A stretch of DNA of 64,000 nucleotides from Streptomyces sp. SKN60 (GCF_026236535.1 NZ_JAHTMW010000008.1:280617-344616); one strand, 5' to 3'. Positions 39,683 to 48,649 are shown, counted from the first letter of the stretch. A program made the numbers and translations. Notes: generated by a model from the sequence alone, not told the origin.

Positions 39683-41994
39683 CCGAGGCGCAGAGCCCGG
39701 CCCGCGGCCCGTTCGTGGCGTTCAAGCGCCATGTGCGGGCCGTGTCGGTCCCGGGGGAGGCGGTGTTCGTGTGGTCCGACCAGGACATGACGGCCGTGCG
39801 CGGTGCCGGTGCGGAGACCCTCCTCGGCCTGCTCGACGGCCGGCACACGCTGTCCGAGGTGCTCGCGGAGGCCGCGGCGACGATGCCGGCCGACGTGGCG
39901 GGCGGGGTGATGCGGCAGCTGGCCGAGGCCAATCTCGTGGGCTACCGCCACGGCGGCCCGGGCCCGTCCGTCTCGGCCGAGCGCTCGGCGGCGGAGGCGT
40001 ACTGGGACCGGGCCGGTCTCGACGGCGCGGCCGCCGACCGCGCGGTGCGCGGCCGGCTCGTGTCGGTGATCGGGGTCGGCGCGGTGGACGAGGCGGCCGC
40101 CCGGGCGGCCTGCCGGGCTTCCGGCCTCACCCCGGTCGGCGCGGACGCCGACGCCGACTTCGCCCTCGTGCTGTGCGAGGACTATCTGATGCCCGGACTG
40201 CGGGAGACGGCCGAGCGGTTGCGGGCCGCCCGGCGCCCGTGGCTGCTCGCCAGCCCCTTCGCCGCCGAGCCCTGGACCGGCCCGGTCTTCGAACCGGACG
40301 GCGGCTCCGGCGGCGGCTTCGATGGCGGCTCCGGCAGCGGCTCCGACGACGGCGCGAGCGGCGCCTCCGAAGGTGCCTGCTGGAGCTGTCTCACGCACCG
40401 GCTGCGCGAGCACCACCGCGGCGAGCTCTCCGTACGCCAGGCCCTCGGTCTCGACCGGCCGGGCATGCGGCCGGCCTCCTCGCTGCCCGCCGTACGGGCC
40501 GTGGGGCTGCACAGCGCCGTCCTGGAGGCGGCCAAGTGGCTGGCAGGGCTGCGCACCGCCGAGCAGCGCGCGGTGTGCGTCCTGGACGGCCTCACCCTGC
40601 GTACCACCCACCACCCGGTACGGCGCCGCCCGCAGTGTCCGGCCTGCGGGGACCCCGCCCTGGTCGCCGACCGGGCCCGGCGGCCGGTGGTGCCGGTGTC
40701 GCGGCCCAAGGCCGAGGGCTCCGGCAGCAACGACCGGGCGCTCTCCGCCGAGCAGCTCCTCGACCGGTACGGGCATCTCATCGGCCCCGTCACCGGCATC
40801 GTCCCGGAGATCCGGCCCATGGCCGGGCTTCCCGAGGGCCTGCACGCCTACGACTCCGGACACAACCTGGCCCTGCGCGGCCACTCCCCGGCGAGCCTGC
40901 GCAAGGTGCTGCGGGCACGCAGCTCGGGCAAGGGCACGACGGCGGCCGAGGCCCGGGCCAGTGCGCTCGGCGAGGCGGTGGAACGTTACTGCGGCACCCG
41001 GCAGGGCGACGAGGCCACGATCACCGACACGCTCGCCGGGCTCGGCGCGAGCGCCGTCCACCCCCACACGTACCAGCTCTTCCACGAACGGCAGTACGCC
41101 GACCGGGACCGCTGGAACGCCGCGCACACCCCCTTCCACCAGGTCTGCGCGCCCTTCGACCCGCACCGGCCCACCCAGTGGACCCCGGTCTGGTCGCTCA
41201 CCGCCGGTGTCCAGCGCTTCCTTCCCACCTCCACGCTGTACTTCGACTGCACCCCCGGCGGCGCGCCGGACGGGCAGTGGGCCGACTCCAACGGCAACGC
41301 GGCGGGCAGCAGCACCGAGGACGCCCTGGTGCAGGGCTTCCTCGAACTCGCCGAGCGGGACGCGGTGTCGCTGTGGTGGTACAACCGGCTGCGCCGGCCG
41401 GGCATCGACCTCGACGCCTTCGACGAACCGTGGCTCGCGCGGCTGCGCGCGGCGCTCGGCCGGGCGGGCCGGCAGGTCTGGGCCCTCGACCTCACCTCCG
41501 ACCTCGGGATCCCGGTCATGGTGGCGGTCTCCCGGCGCGCGGGAGCCGAACCACCCGACCTGGTCTACGGGTTCGGGGCCCACTTCGATCCCCGGCTCGC
41601 GCTGCGCCGGGCGCTCACCGAGATGGTCCAGACACTGCCGCCCGCCGCCGCGGCCGCCGCGCCCCGGTCCCCGGAACGGCCGTATCTGCTGCCCGATCCG
41701 GGCCAGTCGGCCCGTACCCCCGCCGCCTGGCCGGCATATGCCCGTACGCCCGATCTGCTCGACGACGTCGAGACGGTCCGCGCCCTCGTCGCCGCGCACG
41801 GCCTGGAGTGGCTCGTCCTCGACCAGACCCGGCCGGACGTCGGCATTCCGGTCGTGAAGACACTGGTACCGGGACTCCGTCACTTCTACGCGCGGTTCGC
41901 GCCGGGCCGGCTCTACGACGTGCCGGTCCGGCTCGGGGAACGGGTCCGTCCCACGCCCTACGAGGAGCTCAACTCCGAACCGCTGGCCTTGTAG
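39679..41994 (+). CDS. E1-like/YcaO fusion cyclodehydratase (TOMM leader-binding protein)
   Basis: A 771-residue protein from the GTG that overlaps the peptide stop. The N-terminal part (about 1-350) is an Ocin-ThiF/E1-like leader-binding region, with a degenerate nucleotide fold (LVSVIGVGAVDEAAARAAC) and two zinc CxxC pairs (CWSC near 234 and CPAC near 321). The C-terminal part (about 385-771) is a YcaO domain with the ATP motif SSGKGTTAAEARASALGEAVERY near 415 and ALVQGFLELAERDA. Such fusions install azolines in precursor peptides using ATP. The C-terminus (EELNSEPLAL) lacks the classic PxPxP ending of many azoline-forming YcaOs. No FMN dehydrogenase, LanB-type dehydratase, protease or exporter is nearby. 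Confidence 0.88.
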   Translation: MTEAQSPARGPFVAFKRHVRAVSVPGEAVFVWSDQDMTAVRGAGAETLLGLLDGRHTLSEVLAEAAATMPADVAGGVMRQLAEANLVGYRHGGPGPSVSAERSAAEAYWDRAGLDGAAADRAVRGRLVSVIGVGAVDEAAARAACRASGLTPVGADADADFALVLCEDYLMPGLRETAERLRAARRPWLLASPFAAEPWTGPVFEPDGGSGGGFDGGSGSGSDDGASGASEGACWSCLTHRLREHHRGELSVRQALGLDRPGMRPASSLPAVRAVGLHSAVLEAAKWLAGLRTAEQRAVCVLDGLTLRTTHHPVRRRPQCPACGDPALVADRARRPVVPVSRPKAEGSGSNDRALSAEQLLDRYGHLIGPVTGIVPEIRPMAGLPEGLHAYDSGHNLALRGHSPASLRKVLRARSSGKGTTAAEARASALGEAVERYCGTRQGDEATITDTLAGLGASAVHPHTYQLFHERQYADRDRWNAAHTPFHQVCAPFDPHRPTQWTPVWSLTAGVQRFLPTSTLYFDCTPGGAPDGQWADSNGNAAGSSTEDALVQGFLELAERDAVSLWWYNRLRRPGIDLDAFDEPWLARLRAALGRAGRQVWALDLTSDLGIPVMVAVSRRAGAEPPDLVYGFGAHFDPRLALRRALTEMVQTLPPAAAAAAPRSPERPYLLPDPGQSARTPAAWPAYARTPDLLDDVETVRALVAAHGLEWLVLDQTRPDVGIPVVKTLVPGLRHFYARFAPGRLYDVPVRLGERVRPTPYEELNSEPLAL

Positions 41995-42090
41995 TTCACG
42001 GGTGATGGTGGACTGGTCCCGGATCCGCCGGGTGTCGGATTATAGTTCGGTCCGCGCACACTCCCGACATCCATTGCGAGGAGTCGACAC

Positions 42091-43647
42091 ATGGCGGGCC
42101 GTTTCCGGGCCTCGGAACACGACCTCATCCACATCGAGGAGCACAGGGAGGGGGCGTTACCGGGCACCGGGTCACGGACCCCGCCCGCCATGGCCGCCAG
42201 GTCCGCCGCCGCGTCCGCCGCACCGGACGACGGCCGGGGCGGCCGGGGCGGCCGGGGCATCCTTGCGCCGCGGTTCGCCCGGGGCATCAGCACCGTGGTC
42301 TTCGCGGGGTACGGCGCCGTCACCCTGCTCAACGTGCAGAACGCGGTGTCGAGCCGGCTCGGGCAGGTGCTGTGCACCCTCGTCGTGGGCGCGCTGTACA
42401 CCCTGCAGATCGCGCAGGCGTCGCCGGCCGCCCGCCGGTGGTCCGGCCGGCGCCGGGCGGCCATCCTCGTCACCCAGGCGGGCCTCACCTTCGGGCCCAT
42501 GGTGTGGCTGGGCATCGCCTGGGGAAGCATGGCGGGACCACTGGCCGGATCGATTCTTCTGATGCTTCCCGGCCGCTGGGCCTGGACCTGCTACGGCGTG
42601 GTCACCCTGGCCATCCTCGGCTGGTCGGTGGGCAGCGAGGGGATCTCGACCCTGGAGACGGGTTACTACGCCGTCTCCACCGCGCTGACCGGGCTCGTCA
42701 TCTACGGGTTCACCCGGCTGACCGACCTCGTGCGCGAAGTCCACGACGCCCGCGCCGAGATGGCCCGGATGGCGGTCACCCAGGAACGGCTGCGGTTCGC
42801 CCGGGACCTGCACGACCTGCTCGGCTACAGCCTCTCCGCCATCACCCTCAAGTGCGAGCTGATCCACCGGCTCACCCCGGTCAACCCCGAGCGGGCCCGC
42901 GAGGAGGTCGCCTCGGTGCTCGGCGTCGCCCGGCAGGCGCTCGCCGACGTCCGGCTCGTGGCCAGCGGCTACCGCGACATGTCGCTCTCGGCGGAGGCCG
43001 AGTCGGTGGCCGAGGTGATGGCGGCGGCCGACGTCGAGACCGAACTCGACATCGACTGCGGCCGGCTCCACCCCTTGGTGGACACCGTGCTCGCGACCGC
43101 CCTGCGCGAGGGCGTCACCAATATGCTCAGGCACAGCAAGGTGCAGTCGTGCACCGTCACGGTGCGGGTCGAAGGAGAGTCGGTGCGACTGGACCTGGTC
43201 AACGACGGCGTCGTCGCGCAGGACCGGCCCGACGCCCCGGACCGCGGCAGCGGTCTGGGCAACCTGCGCACCCGGCTCGCCGCGATCGGCGGCGAGATGC
43301 GGGCCGGGACCGAGGCCGGGAACCGCTTCCGCCTGACGGCCGTCGCCCCGCTGCGGCCGCCCAAGGGCGAGGACGCGGAACCGAGGCTGCCGCGCGGCCG
43401 CCTGGAAGCCTGCCTGGCCGCCGCGGAGAGCGCGGAGCACGCGGATCCGCCGGTACGGGGCGATGCGGGCGTACGAGGCGATGCGGGCGTACGAGGCGAT
43501 GCGGGCGTACGGGGAGACGCGGGCGTACGAGGTGACTCGGGCGGCAGTGAGGACACGGACGGTGGTGGAGGTGCGGATGGTGCTGGAGAGGTGAGCGCAC
43601 CCGGAACATCGGGCAGACGCGGAGACGCGGGCAGACGAGCCGTCTGA
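42091..43647 (+). CDS. Membrane sensor histidine kinase (HisKA_3/DesK type)
   Basis: A 518-residue kinase. A variable N-terminus precedes about five or six membrane segments (residues about 60-215). The dimerisation box RFARDLHDLLGYSLSAI carries the phospho-acceptor His; the ATPase part includes LREGVTNMLRHSK and GSGLGNLRTRLAAIGG. This is the NarL-partner class. The C-terminal tail is odd: five nearly identical six-residue units (VRGDAG) encoded by an 18-bp tandem repeat, then a Gly/Asp-rich stretch. The response regulator starts 28 bases after its end. With the peptide/YcaO genes immediately upstream in the same direction, it may sense the product or a stress linked to it. An alternative start inside the first 50 residues is possible. 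Confidence 0.9.
   Translation: MAGRFRASEHDLIHIEEHREGALPGTGSRTPPAMAARSAAASAAPDDGRGGRGGRGILAPRFARGISTVVFAGYGAVTLLNVQNAVSSRLGQVLCTLVVGALYTLQIAQASPAARRWSGRRRAAILVTQAGLTFGPMVWLGIAWGSMAGPLAGSILLMLPGRWAWTCYGVVTLAILGWSVGSEGISTLETGYYAVSTALTGLVIYGFTRLTDLVREVHDARAEMARMAVTQERLRFARDLHDLLGYSLSAITLKCELIHRLTPVNPERAREEVASVLGVARQALADVRLVASGYRDMSLSAEAESVAEVMAAADVETELDIDCGRLHPLVDTVLATALREGVTNMLRHSKVQSCTVTVRVEGESVRLDLVNDGVVAQDRPDAPDRGSGLGNLRTRLAAIGGEMRAGTEAGNRFRLTAVAPLRPPKGEDAEPRLPRGRLEACLAAAESAEHADPPVRGDAGVRGDAGVRGDAGVRGDAGVRGDSGGSEDTDGGGGADGAGEVSAPGTSGRRGDAGRRAV
43453..43542 (+). repeat. Five 18-bp tandem repeats inside the kinase gene
   Basis: Five adjacent 18-base units of the form GTACGAGGCGATGCGGGC, with one to a few changes each, encode VRGDAG repeats in the kinase tail. 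The unit length is a multiple of three, so copy number can change without a frameshift. Confidence 0.9.
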
Positions 43648-43675
43648 GCGCACACAGGACACATCGGGGGAGCAC

Positions 43676-44290
43676 ATGCTGACGATCAAGATCCTGCTCG
43701 CCGAGGACGTGCACATGGTCCGGGGCGCGCTGGTGGCGCTGCTGGAACTCGAGCCGGACCTCCAGGTCGTCGCGTCGGTCCCCCGGGGGGACCTCATCGT
43801 GACGTCCGCCCTGGAGGCCCGCCCGGACGTCGCCGTCATCGACATCGACCTGCCGGGGGTCGACGGGCTCACCGCGGCCGCGGAGCTGCACGACCGGCTG
43901 CCGGACTGCCGCACCCTCATCCTCACGAGCCTCGGCAGACCCGGGACCCTGCGGCGGGCGATGGCGGCGCGGGTCTCCGGCTTCCTCCTGAAGGACTCCC
44001 CGCCGAACCGGCTCGCCCAGGCGGTGCGCTCGGTCGCCGCCGGGCAGCGGGTGATCGACCCCGAACTCGCCCTCAGCGCCTGGGAGGCGCCCGACAACCC
44101 GCTCTCCCCGCGCGAGACCCAGGTGCTGCGGCTCGCGGCGCGCGGCGCCGACGCCGCGGAGATCGCCGACCACCTCTTCCTCACCCAGGGCACCGTACGC
44201 AACTACCTCACCGCCATCGTCGACAAGCTCAACGCGCGTAACCGCATCGACGCCATCCGCATCGCGGAGGAGGCGGGCTGGATCCCGTAA
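43676..44290 (+). CDS. NarL/LuxR-type response regulator
   Basis: A 204-residue response regulator. The receiver domain (about 1-120) has ILLAEDVHMVRGAL (acidic pocket), the phosphorylated Asp in VAVIDIDLPGVDG, Thr/Ser in LILTSLG and Lys in FLLKDSPP. The output domain (about 140-200) is a LuxR helix-turn-helix: LSPRETQVLRLAARGADAAEIADHLFLTQGTVRNYLTAIVDKLNARNR. It pairs with the kinase just upstream. Its orientation and position point to control of the peptide/YcaO genes or of this cluster. Confidence 0.95.
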   Translation: MLTIKILLAEDVHMVRGALVALLELEPDLQVVASVPRGDLIVTSALEARPDVAVIDIDLPGVDGLTAAAELHDRLPDCRTLILTSLGRPGTLRRAMAARVSGFLLKDSPPNRLAQAVRSVAAGQRVIDPELALSAWEAPDNPLSPRETQVLRLAARGADAAEIADHLFLTQGTVRNYLTAIVDKLNARNRIDAIRIAEEAGWIP

Positions 44291-44358
44291 CCGGCCCTTC
44301 CGGACAGATCGGCCCGGACCGACCGGACCGACCGGCCCGCCGGACCGCGCGGCGGAGT

Positions 44359-45591
44359 TCAGCGCTCCGCCAGCGGCCCCGCGTCCAGCTTCGACAGCAC
44401 GCCCGCCAGATGCACCGCGTCGCTCTCCGGGCCGCGACATGCCGTCAGACAGACCGGCCCCCGCGCCCCCGCCATCCGGCGCAGGAACGGAGTGAGCACA
44501 GCCCGGGGCCCGATCTCCACCACATGGCTGGGGGCCTCCCGGGCGAGCATCCGGCGGGCCGCGTCGGCGAACCGCACCGGCGTGGTGAGCTGCGCCGTCC
44601 AGTACGCCGTCGTCAGCGGCTCGTCGTACTCGCGGCCGTACACCGTGGAGTAGTACGGCAGTTCCGGCCGCCCGCCCGGCACATGCCGGGCCGCGGCCTC
44701 GAAGCGCGGCGCCATCGGCTCCATCAGCGGCGACTGGAAGGCGTGCCGCACCTGGAGGAAGGTGCTGGCGATGCCGATCTCCGCAAGGCGTTCGCGGACC
44801 CGTTCCAGGCCCTCCACCGGGCCCGAGAGCACCGTGGCGCGCGCCGCGTTGACCGCGCCGATCGTCACCTGCGGCTCGCCCGCCGCCGCGTCGGCCGCCT
44901 CGAAGGGGCTGGCGCAGGTCGCCATCATCCCACCGCCGGACGGCAGATACTGCATGAAGGCGCCACGGGCGCACACCAGCCGGGTCGCGTCGTCGAGCGA
45001 CAGCGCCCCGGCCACCACCGCCGCCACGAGCTCGCCGGTGCCGTGGCCGAGCACGGCCACCGGACGCACGCCCTCCTCCATCACCGTCATCGCCAGCGCG
45101 TAGCCGACCGCGAAGAGCGCCGGCTGGGTCAGCGCCGTCTGGTGCACCCGGTCGTCCCCGCCGAGGATCAGCTCGGCGACCGAACGGCCCAGATACGGGG
45201 CGATCGCCTCGTCCGCCGCGCCGAGATGGCGCCGGTACGCGGTGAGTTCGCGGTGCATCCCGGAGGTCATCCCGGGATGCTGGGCGCCCTGCCCGGTGAA
45301 CACGAACGCCGCCCGCACCAGGCCCGAGTTCCGGCGCATCCCGTACCGCATCGCCAGATGGCGGGCGAGATCGCGCACCGTCGGATGGGCCCACAGGTCC
45401 GCGAAGTCGAACAGCGGGCCGAACTGCTCCTCGATGTCCCCGCACAGGCTGAGCACGGACACCGAGTCGATCCCCCAGGCGGACAGGTCCTCGTCGTCGC
45501 CGACCTCCCGCCCCGCGTACCGCGCCACCCGCCCGGCGAGCCAGCTCGCGAACTCCCGCTCGTCGGGCCCGCCCGGTGCCTTGCCGCTCAT
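44359..45591 (-). CDS. ACP-acyltransferase didomain with inactive-looking AT
   Basis: A 410-residue protein. Residues about 10-85 are a carrier domain with AWGIDSVSV (Ser43). Residues about 93-400 have the acyltransferase fold: VFTGQGAQHPGM, QPALFAVGYALA, CARGAFMQYLPSGGGMMA, YWTAQLTTPVRF, VEIGPRAVLTPFLRRM. The catalytic pair is lost: GHSxGE reads GHGTGE (Gly184 for Ser) and HAFH reads HAFQ (Gln286 for His), both checked at codon level. It may act as a structural or carrier-presenting partner, or hold an acyl-ACP, and not transfer malonyl groups. Downstream of the FAAL-like ligase gene on the same strand, its ACP is the likely acceptor of the ligase's acyl-AMP. Confidence 0.88.
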   Translation of the reverse strand: MSGKAPGGPDEREFASWLAGRVARYAGREVGDDEDLSAWGIDSVSVLSLCGDIEEQFGPLFDFADLWAHPTVRDLARHLAMRYGMRRNSGLVRAAFVFTGQGAQHPGMTSGMHRELTAYRRHLGAADEAIAPYLGRSVAELILGGDDRVHQTALTQPALFAVGYALAMTVMEEGVRPVAVLGHGTGELVAAVVAGALSLDDATRLVCARGAFMQYLPSGGGMMATCASPFEAADAAAGEPQVTIGAVNAARATVLSGPVEGLERVRERLAEIGIASTFLQVRHAFQSPLMEPMAPRFEAAARHVPGGRPELPYYSTVYGREYDEPLTTAYWTAQLTTPVRFADAARRMLAREAPSHVVEIGPRAVLTPFLRRMAGARGPVCLTACRGPESDAVHLAGVLSKLDAGPLAER

Positions 45592-45669
45592 GCCTTCCCC
45601 CTCTGTCGTCCCTCCCCGCCGGCGGAAGTACCGACCGGGTCGCCCGCGGCCAGCGGCGCGGGCCCACCG

Positions 45670-47409
45670 CTAGCGGCGTGAACCTGCCGCTCCGACCAGG
45701 TCGTCGGCCAGGTACTGGTGCAGCGGCCGCAGGCCGCCGCTCAGGAACAGCCGGCGCATCGCCACCCGTTCGACCTTTCCGCTGCTGGTGCGGCGGACGG
45801 TGCCGGGGCGCACCAGGAGCACGCCCGCCACCGCCACCTGGAACTCCTCGCTGAGACAGCGCCGTACGTCCGTCACCAGCTCCTCCAGGTCGAGCGCGTA
45901 CCGCTGGTGGGTGCGCAACTCCTGGACCACGACCACCCGTTCGCGCTCGCCCGGGACGGAGAAGGCGGATCCGGTGCCGAACAGCGAGCTCACCCGCTGG
46001 ACCGTGCGCTCCACGTCCTGCGGATAGAGGTTGCGGCCCGCGACCATGATCACGTCCTTCAGCCGGCCGGTGACATAGAGCCGACCGTCGTCCACCGTGC
46101 CGAGGTCACCGGTGCGCAGCAGCCCGCCCGTGCCGTCGGCCGTCACCGCCCCGAAGCGTTCGGCGCTCGCCTTGCGGTCGCGCCAGTACGCCCCGGAGAC
46201 GCCCGGACCGCTCACCCATATCTCGCCGATCCGCCCGTCGGGGAGCACCCGGCGGCTCTCCGGGTCCACGATCAGGACCTGCCCGGCCGCCTCCGCGACC
46301 CGCCCGACGGACACCAGGGAGGTCCGGGCGCGCCGCCCGGGCTGGGCCTCGCGCACCTCGCCCTGCTCCAGGGCCCCGGTGTCGACCGTGCGCTCGCCGT
46401 CCGCGGCCGGGCCGCCGGAGACCAGCAGGGTGGCCTCGGCGAGGCCGTACGCCGCGTGCAGGGTGTCCGGGCGCAGACCGGCGGCGGCGAACCGCTCGGT
46501 GAACGCCCGCCGGGTCTCGGCGCGCACCGGCTCGCCGCCGGAGACCGCGATCCGCCAGCCCGACAGGTCGAGCCCGGCGAGCTCCTCGTCCGAGACCCGC
46601 CGCACGCACAGGTCGTACGCGAAGTCGGGGGCGCCGCTCACCTCGATCCCGTACCGTCCGATCGCCTCCAGCCAGCGGGCCGGCCGCTTGACGAAGGCCT
46701 CGGGGGAGAGCGTGACGGAGGTGCCGCCGAGCCAGAGCGGATGGAGCAACTGCCCCACCAGGCCCATGTCGTGATGGAACGGCAGCCAACCGCCGATCCG
46801 GGCGTCGGGGCCCGCACCGAGCAGCCGGGCGAGGGCCTCCTGGTTGGCGAGCAGATTGCGGTGGGTGACCACCACGCCGTTCGGGCTGCCGGTGGACCCG
46901 GACGAGAACTGCAGATACGCCACGGTGTCCGGATCCGCCTCGGGCAGCCGCTCGGTGCCCGTCCCGCCGACCGCGTCGGCCGCGAGACAGGGCACCGAGC
47001 CGTGCCCGTGCCGGGCGAGCAGCCGGGACACGTCCGGTGCGAGCGACGCGCAGGTGAGCGCGGCCCGCGGATGGGTCTGCCGGACGATCCCGGCCACCCG
47101 CTCCTCGTGGTGGCTGCGGCCGTCGTAGGGCGGCACCGGCACGGCGACCGCCCCGGCGTACAGACACGCCAGGAACGACACCGCGAACTGGGCCCGGGAC
47201 TCGTGGAGCAGCAGCACCGGCTCGCCGGTGGCGCCGTCGGCGAGCAGCCGGCCGGCGAGCCGGCGGGCCCGGGCGTCGAGCGCGCGGTACGTGAGCGAGG
47301 CGGGGCGACCGCGTTCGTCGCTGTCCGGCAGCAGGAGCAGCGCGGTGCGCTCCGGTGCCCGCCCGACTCTGTCGGTCATCAGTTCGGTGAAGGTGCGATG
47401 GTCGCTCAA
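45670..47409 (-). CDS. Fatty acyl-AMP ligase (FAAL-like)
   Basis: A 579-residue adenylating enzyme of FAAL type: FTELMTDRVGRAPERTALLLL at the start, LQFSSGSTGSPNGVVVTH, WLPFHHDMGLVGQLLHPLWLGG (the FAAL 'HHDMGL' motif), YGLAEATLLVSGG, RTGDLGTVDDGRLYVTGRLKD, NLYPQDVERTVQ, and the A10 Lys in TSSGKVERVAMR. The P-loop lysine (PKG) is Asn here (PNG). The start is a TTG with a GGGGG site upstream; the next in-frame ATG would cut off the conserved start. FAALs load fatty acids onto carrier proteins. The ACP-AT gene follows after 78 bases, suggesting an acyl starter for the type II PKS. Confidence 0.88.
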   Translation of the reverse strand: MSDHRTFTELMTDRVGRAPERTALLLLPDSDERGRPASLTYRALDARARRLAGRLLADGATGEPVLLLHESRAQFAVSFLACLYAGAVAVPVPPYDGRSHHEERVAGIVRQTHPRAALTCASLAPDVSRLLARHGHGSVPCLAADAVGGTGTERLPEADPDTVAYLQFSSGSTGSPNGVVVTHRNLLANQEALARLLGAGPDARIGGWLPFHHDMGLVGQLLHPLWLGGTSVTLSPEAFVKRPARWLEAIGRYGIEVSGAPDFAYDLCVRRVSDEELAGLDLSGWRIAVSGGEPVRAETRRAFTERFAAAGLRPDTLHAAYGLAEATLLVSGGPAADGERTVDTGALEQGEVREAQPGRRARTSLVSVGRVAEAAGQVLIVDPESRRVLPDGRIGEIWVSGPGVSGAYWRDRKASAERFGAVTADGTGGLLRTGDLGTVDDGRLYVTGRLKDVIMVAGRNLYPQDVERTVQRVSSLFGTGSAFSVPGERERVVVVQELRTHQRYALDLEELVTDVRRCLSEEFQVAVAGVLLVRPGTVRRTSSGKVERVAMRRLFLSGGLRPLHQYLADDLVGAAGSRR

Positions 47410-47564
47410 CTCGGCCCCCTGCGTGTCGTACGGGCGCTGACGCCCCCGGCGGTCGGCGCCCGTCTCTCACCCGCCGATCGACCGTAGGCACGACGGCTGG
47501 ACGGGCACTCGACCGGCGCTGGGCCGGGCCGGAGCGGAACGGGCGCGCGCGGGGGCTTGCGTCC

Positions 47565-47780
47565 TCAGCGGGGCGCCGTCCAGCCGACCCTCGGGCGCAC
47601 CCGCCGCGGCGCGCCCCAGGGCGCGCGCGGAGCCCGGGCCGCCGGGTCGTCGGAGTCCTCCGCCGCGGCCGCCGCACGCACCCTGGCCAGCAGGACGGCC
47701 GTCAGCGCGGCGAGTTCCACGGGGTCCGGCCGCCCCCGTACGACGACGAAGGCGGGCTGCGTCTCGGTGGTCTCGTCCAT
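47565..47780 (-). CDS. Acyl-CoA carboxylase epsilon subunit
   Basis: A 71-residue protein with the epsilon-subunit pattern: FVVVRGRPDPVELAALTAVLLARVRAAAAAE near the start and an Arg/Pro/Trp-rich end (WGAPRRVRPRVGWTAPR). Epsilon subunits stabilise actinobacterial acyl-CoA carboxylases. The beta subunit lies at 36682 in this cluster, 11 kb away, and normally the two genes are neighbours, so this part of the region may have been rearranged. It shares the strand of the FAAL-like and ACP-AT genes, 155 bases upstream of the former. Confidence 0.8.
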   Translation of the reverse strand: MDETTETQPAFVVVRGRPDPVELAALTAVLLARVRAAAAAEDSDDPAARAPRAPWGAPRRVRPRVGWTAPR

Positions 47781-48046
47781 GGGGCCGATGCTGGGTCCGG
47801 CGACTCGAGAAGTCCTCGGGAAGGGGTGGGGGCGGGGGTGCGGGGGAGAGGCGGTCGAGGGGACCCGGGAGGGCCCGGATCGGGCCGGCAGAGGCCCGGG
47901 GCAGGCTCTGGGGGAGGCCGCCGTCGGAATGCCCCCGGCGGCGAGAGCGCCCGGTCACCTGCCGGGCCCGGCCGGGCGGGAGGTCTCGACCGGGCCGGCG
48001 GAAGGCCGCTCGGCGGACGTGCCGGTGGAGCGCCGCCCGGCGGCCG

Positions 48047-48649
48047 TCAGCCGGCGGTCAGCGGGCGCGCCGGGTCCACGGCGACGCGGGCGGTGCCCGC
48101 CAGGCCGCCGAGCCGGGTACGCCAGGGCGCGCCCGCCCGGACCCGCTCGTCGGCCGCGGGGTCGTGCCACCACAGCAGACCCGTGTACGCGTACGGGTCG
48201 GCCACCGAGCGCAGCAGCAGGCTGCCGCCGAAGGCCTCCTCGGCCACGCACGCGCCGACCAGTGAGCCGAAGTCCAGCTCGAAGCGGTCCGGGTCGGCGG
48301 TGTGCGCGACCGCGGCCCGCAGCAGGACCAGGCGGGCGGCGTCGGCGGGCGTGCCGTTCGGCGCCATCCGGCCGACGGTGACGAGGAGTTCGGCCTCCGC
48401 GGGCGCGGGCGGCGCCGCCGGCTCCTCGCGTCCGGCCCGCAGCAGCCGGTCGAGGCCGGTCCACTGCTCGACGTGCACATAGGCGCCGGGGCGCCCGGTC
48501 AGGGCGGCGGTCACCTGGGAGACGAAGCCCCGGCGGGACTCCCGGCGCCGGGCGTGGGCGAGCAGGCCGGTCTCGAACTCCCCGGGCGGCGCGGTGGTGG
48601 TGAAACGTCCGATCACGGTCAGTTCCGGCTCACGCTCGCGTGGATACAC
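48047..48649 (-). CDS. Antibiotic-biosynthesis-monooxygenase-like (ABM) protein
   Basis: A 200-residue protein, GTG start, beginning VYPREREPELTVIGRFTTTA. The segment FETGLLAHARRRESRRGFVSQVTAALTGRPGAYVHVEQW has the ABM-like alternation, and the second half (AELLVTVGRMAP ... ALLLLRSVADPYAYTGLLWWHD-type) looks like a weaker second copy, suggesting a fused ferredoxin-like dimer as in the double-ABM proteins of aromatic polyketide clusters. The match is by pattern only and a hypothetical label is the safe one. It is the first gene of the minus-strand group leading to the carboxylase epsilon, FAAL and ACP-AT genes. Confidence 0.55.
   Translation of the reverse strand: MYPREREPELTVIGRFTTTAPPGEFETGLLAHARRRESRRGFVSQVTAALTGRPGAYVHVEQWTGLDRLLRAGREEPAAPPAPAEAELLVTVGRMAPNGTPADAARLVLLRAAVAHTADPDRFELDFGSLVGACVAEEAFGGSLLLRSVADPYAYTGLLWWHDPAADERVRAGAPWRTRLGGLAGTARVAVDPARPLTAG

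Noticed and set aside
43453..43542. CRISPR array or transposon-related repeat
   Set aside because: Units are directly adjacent, lack spacers and stay in frame within the kinase gene.
44359..45591. Ordinary malonyl-CoA:ACP transferase for the type II PKS
   Set aside because: Both catalytic residues are replaced; type II systems normally borrow the fatty acid synthase transferase.
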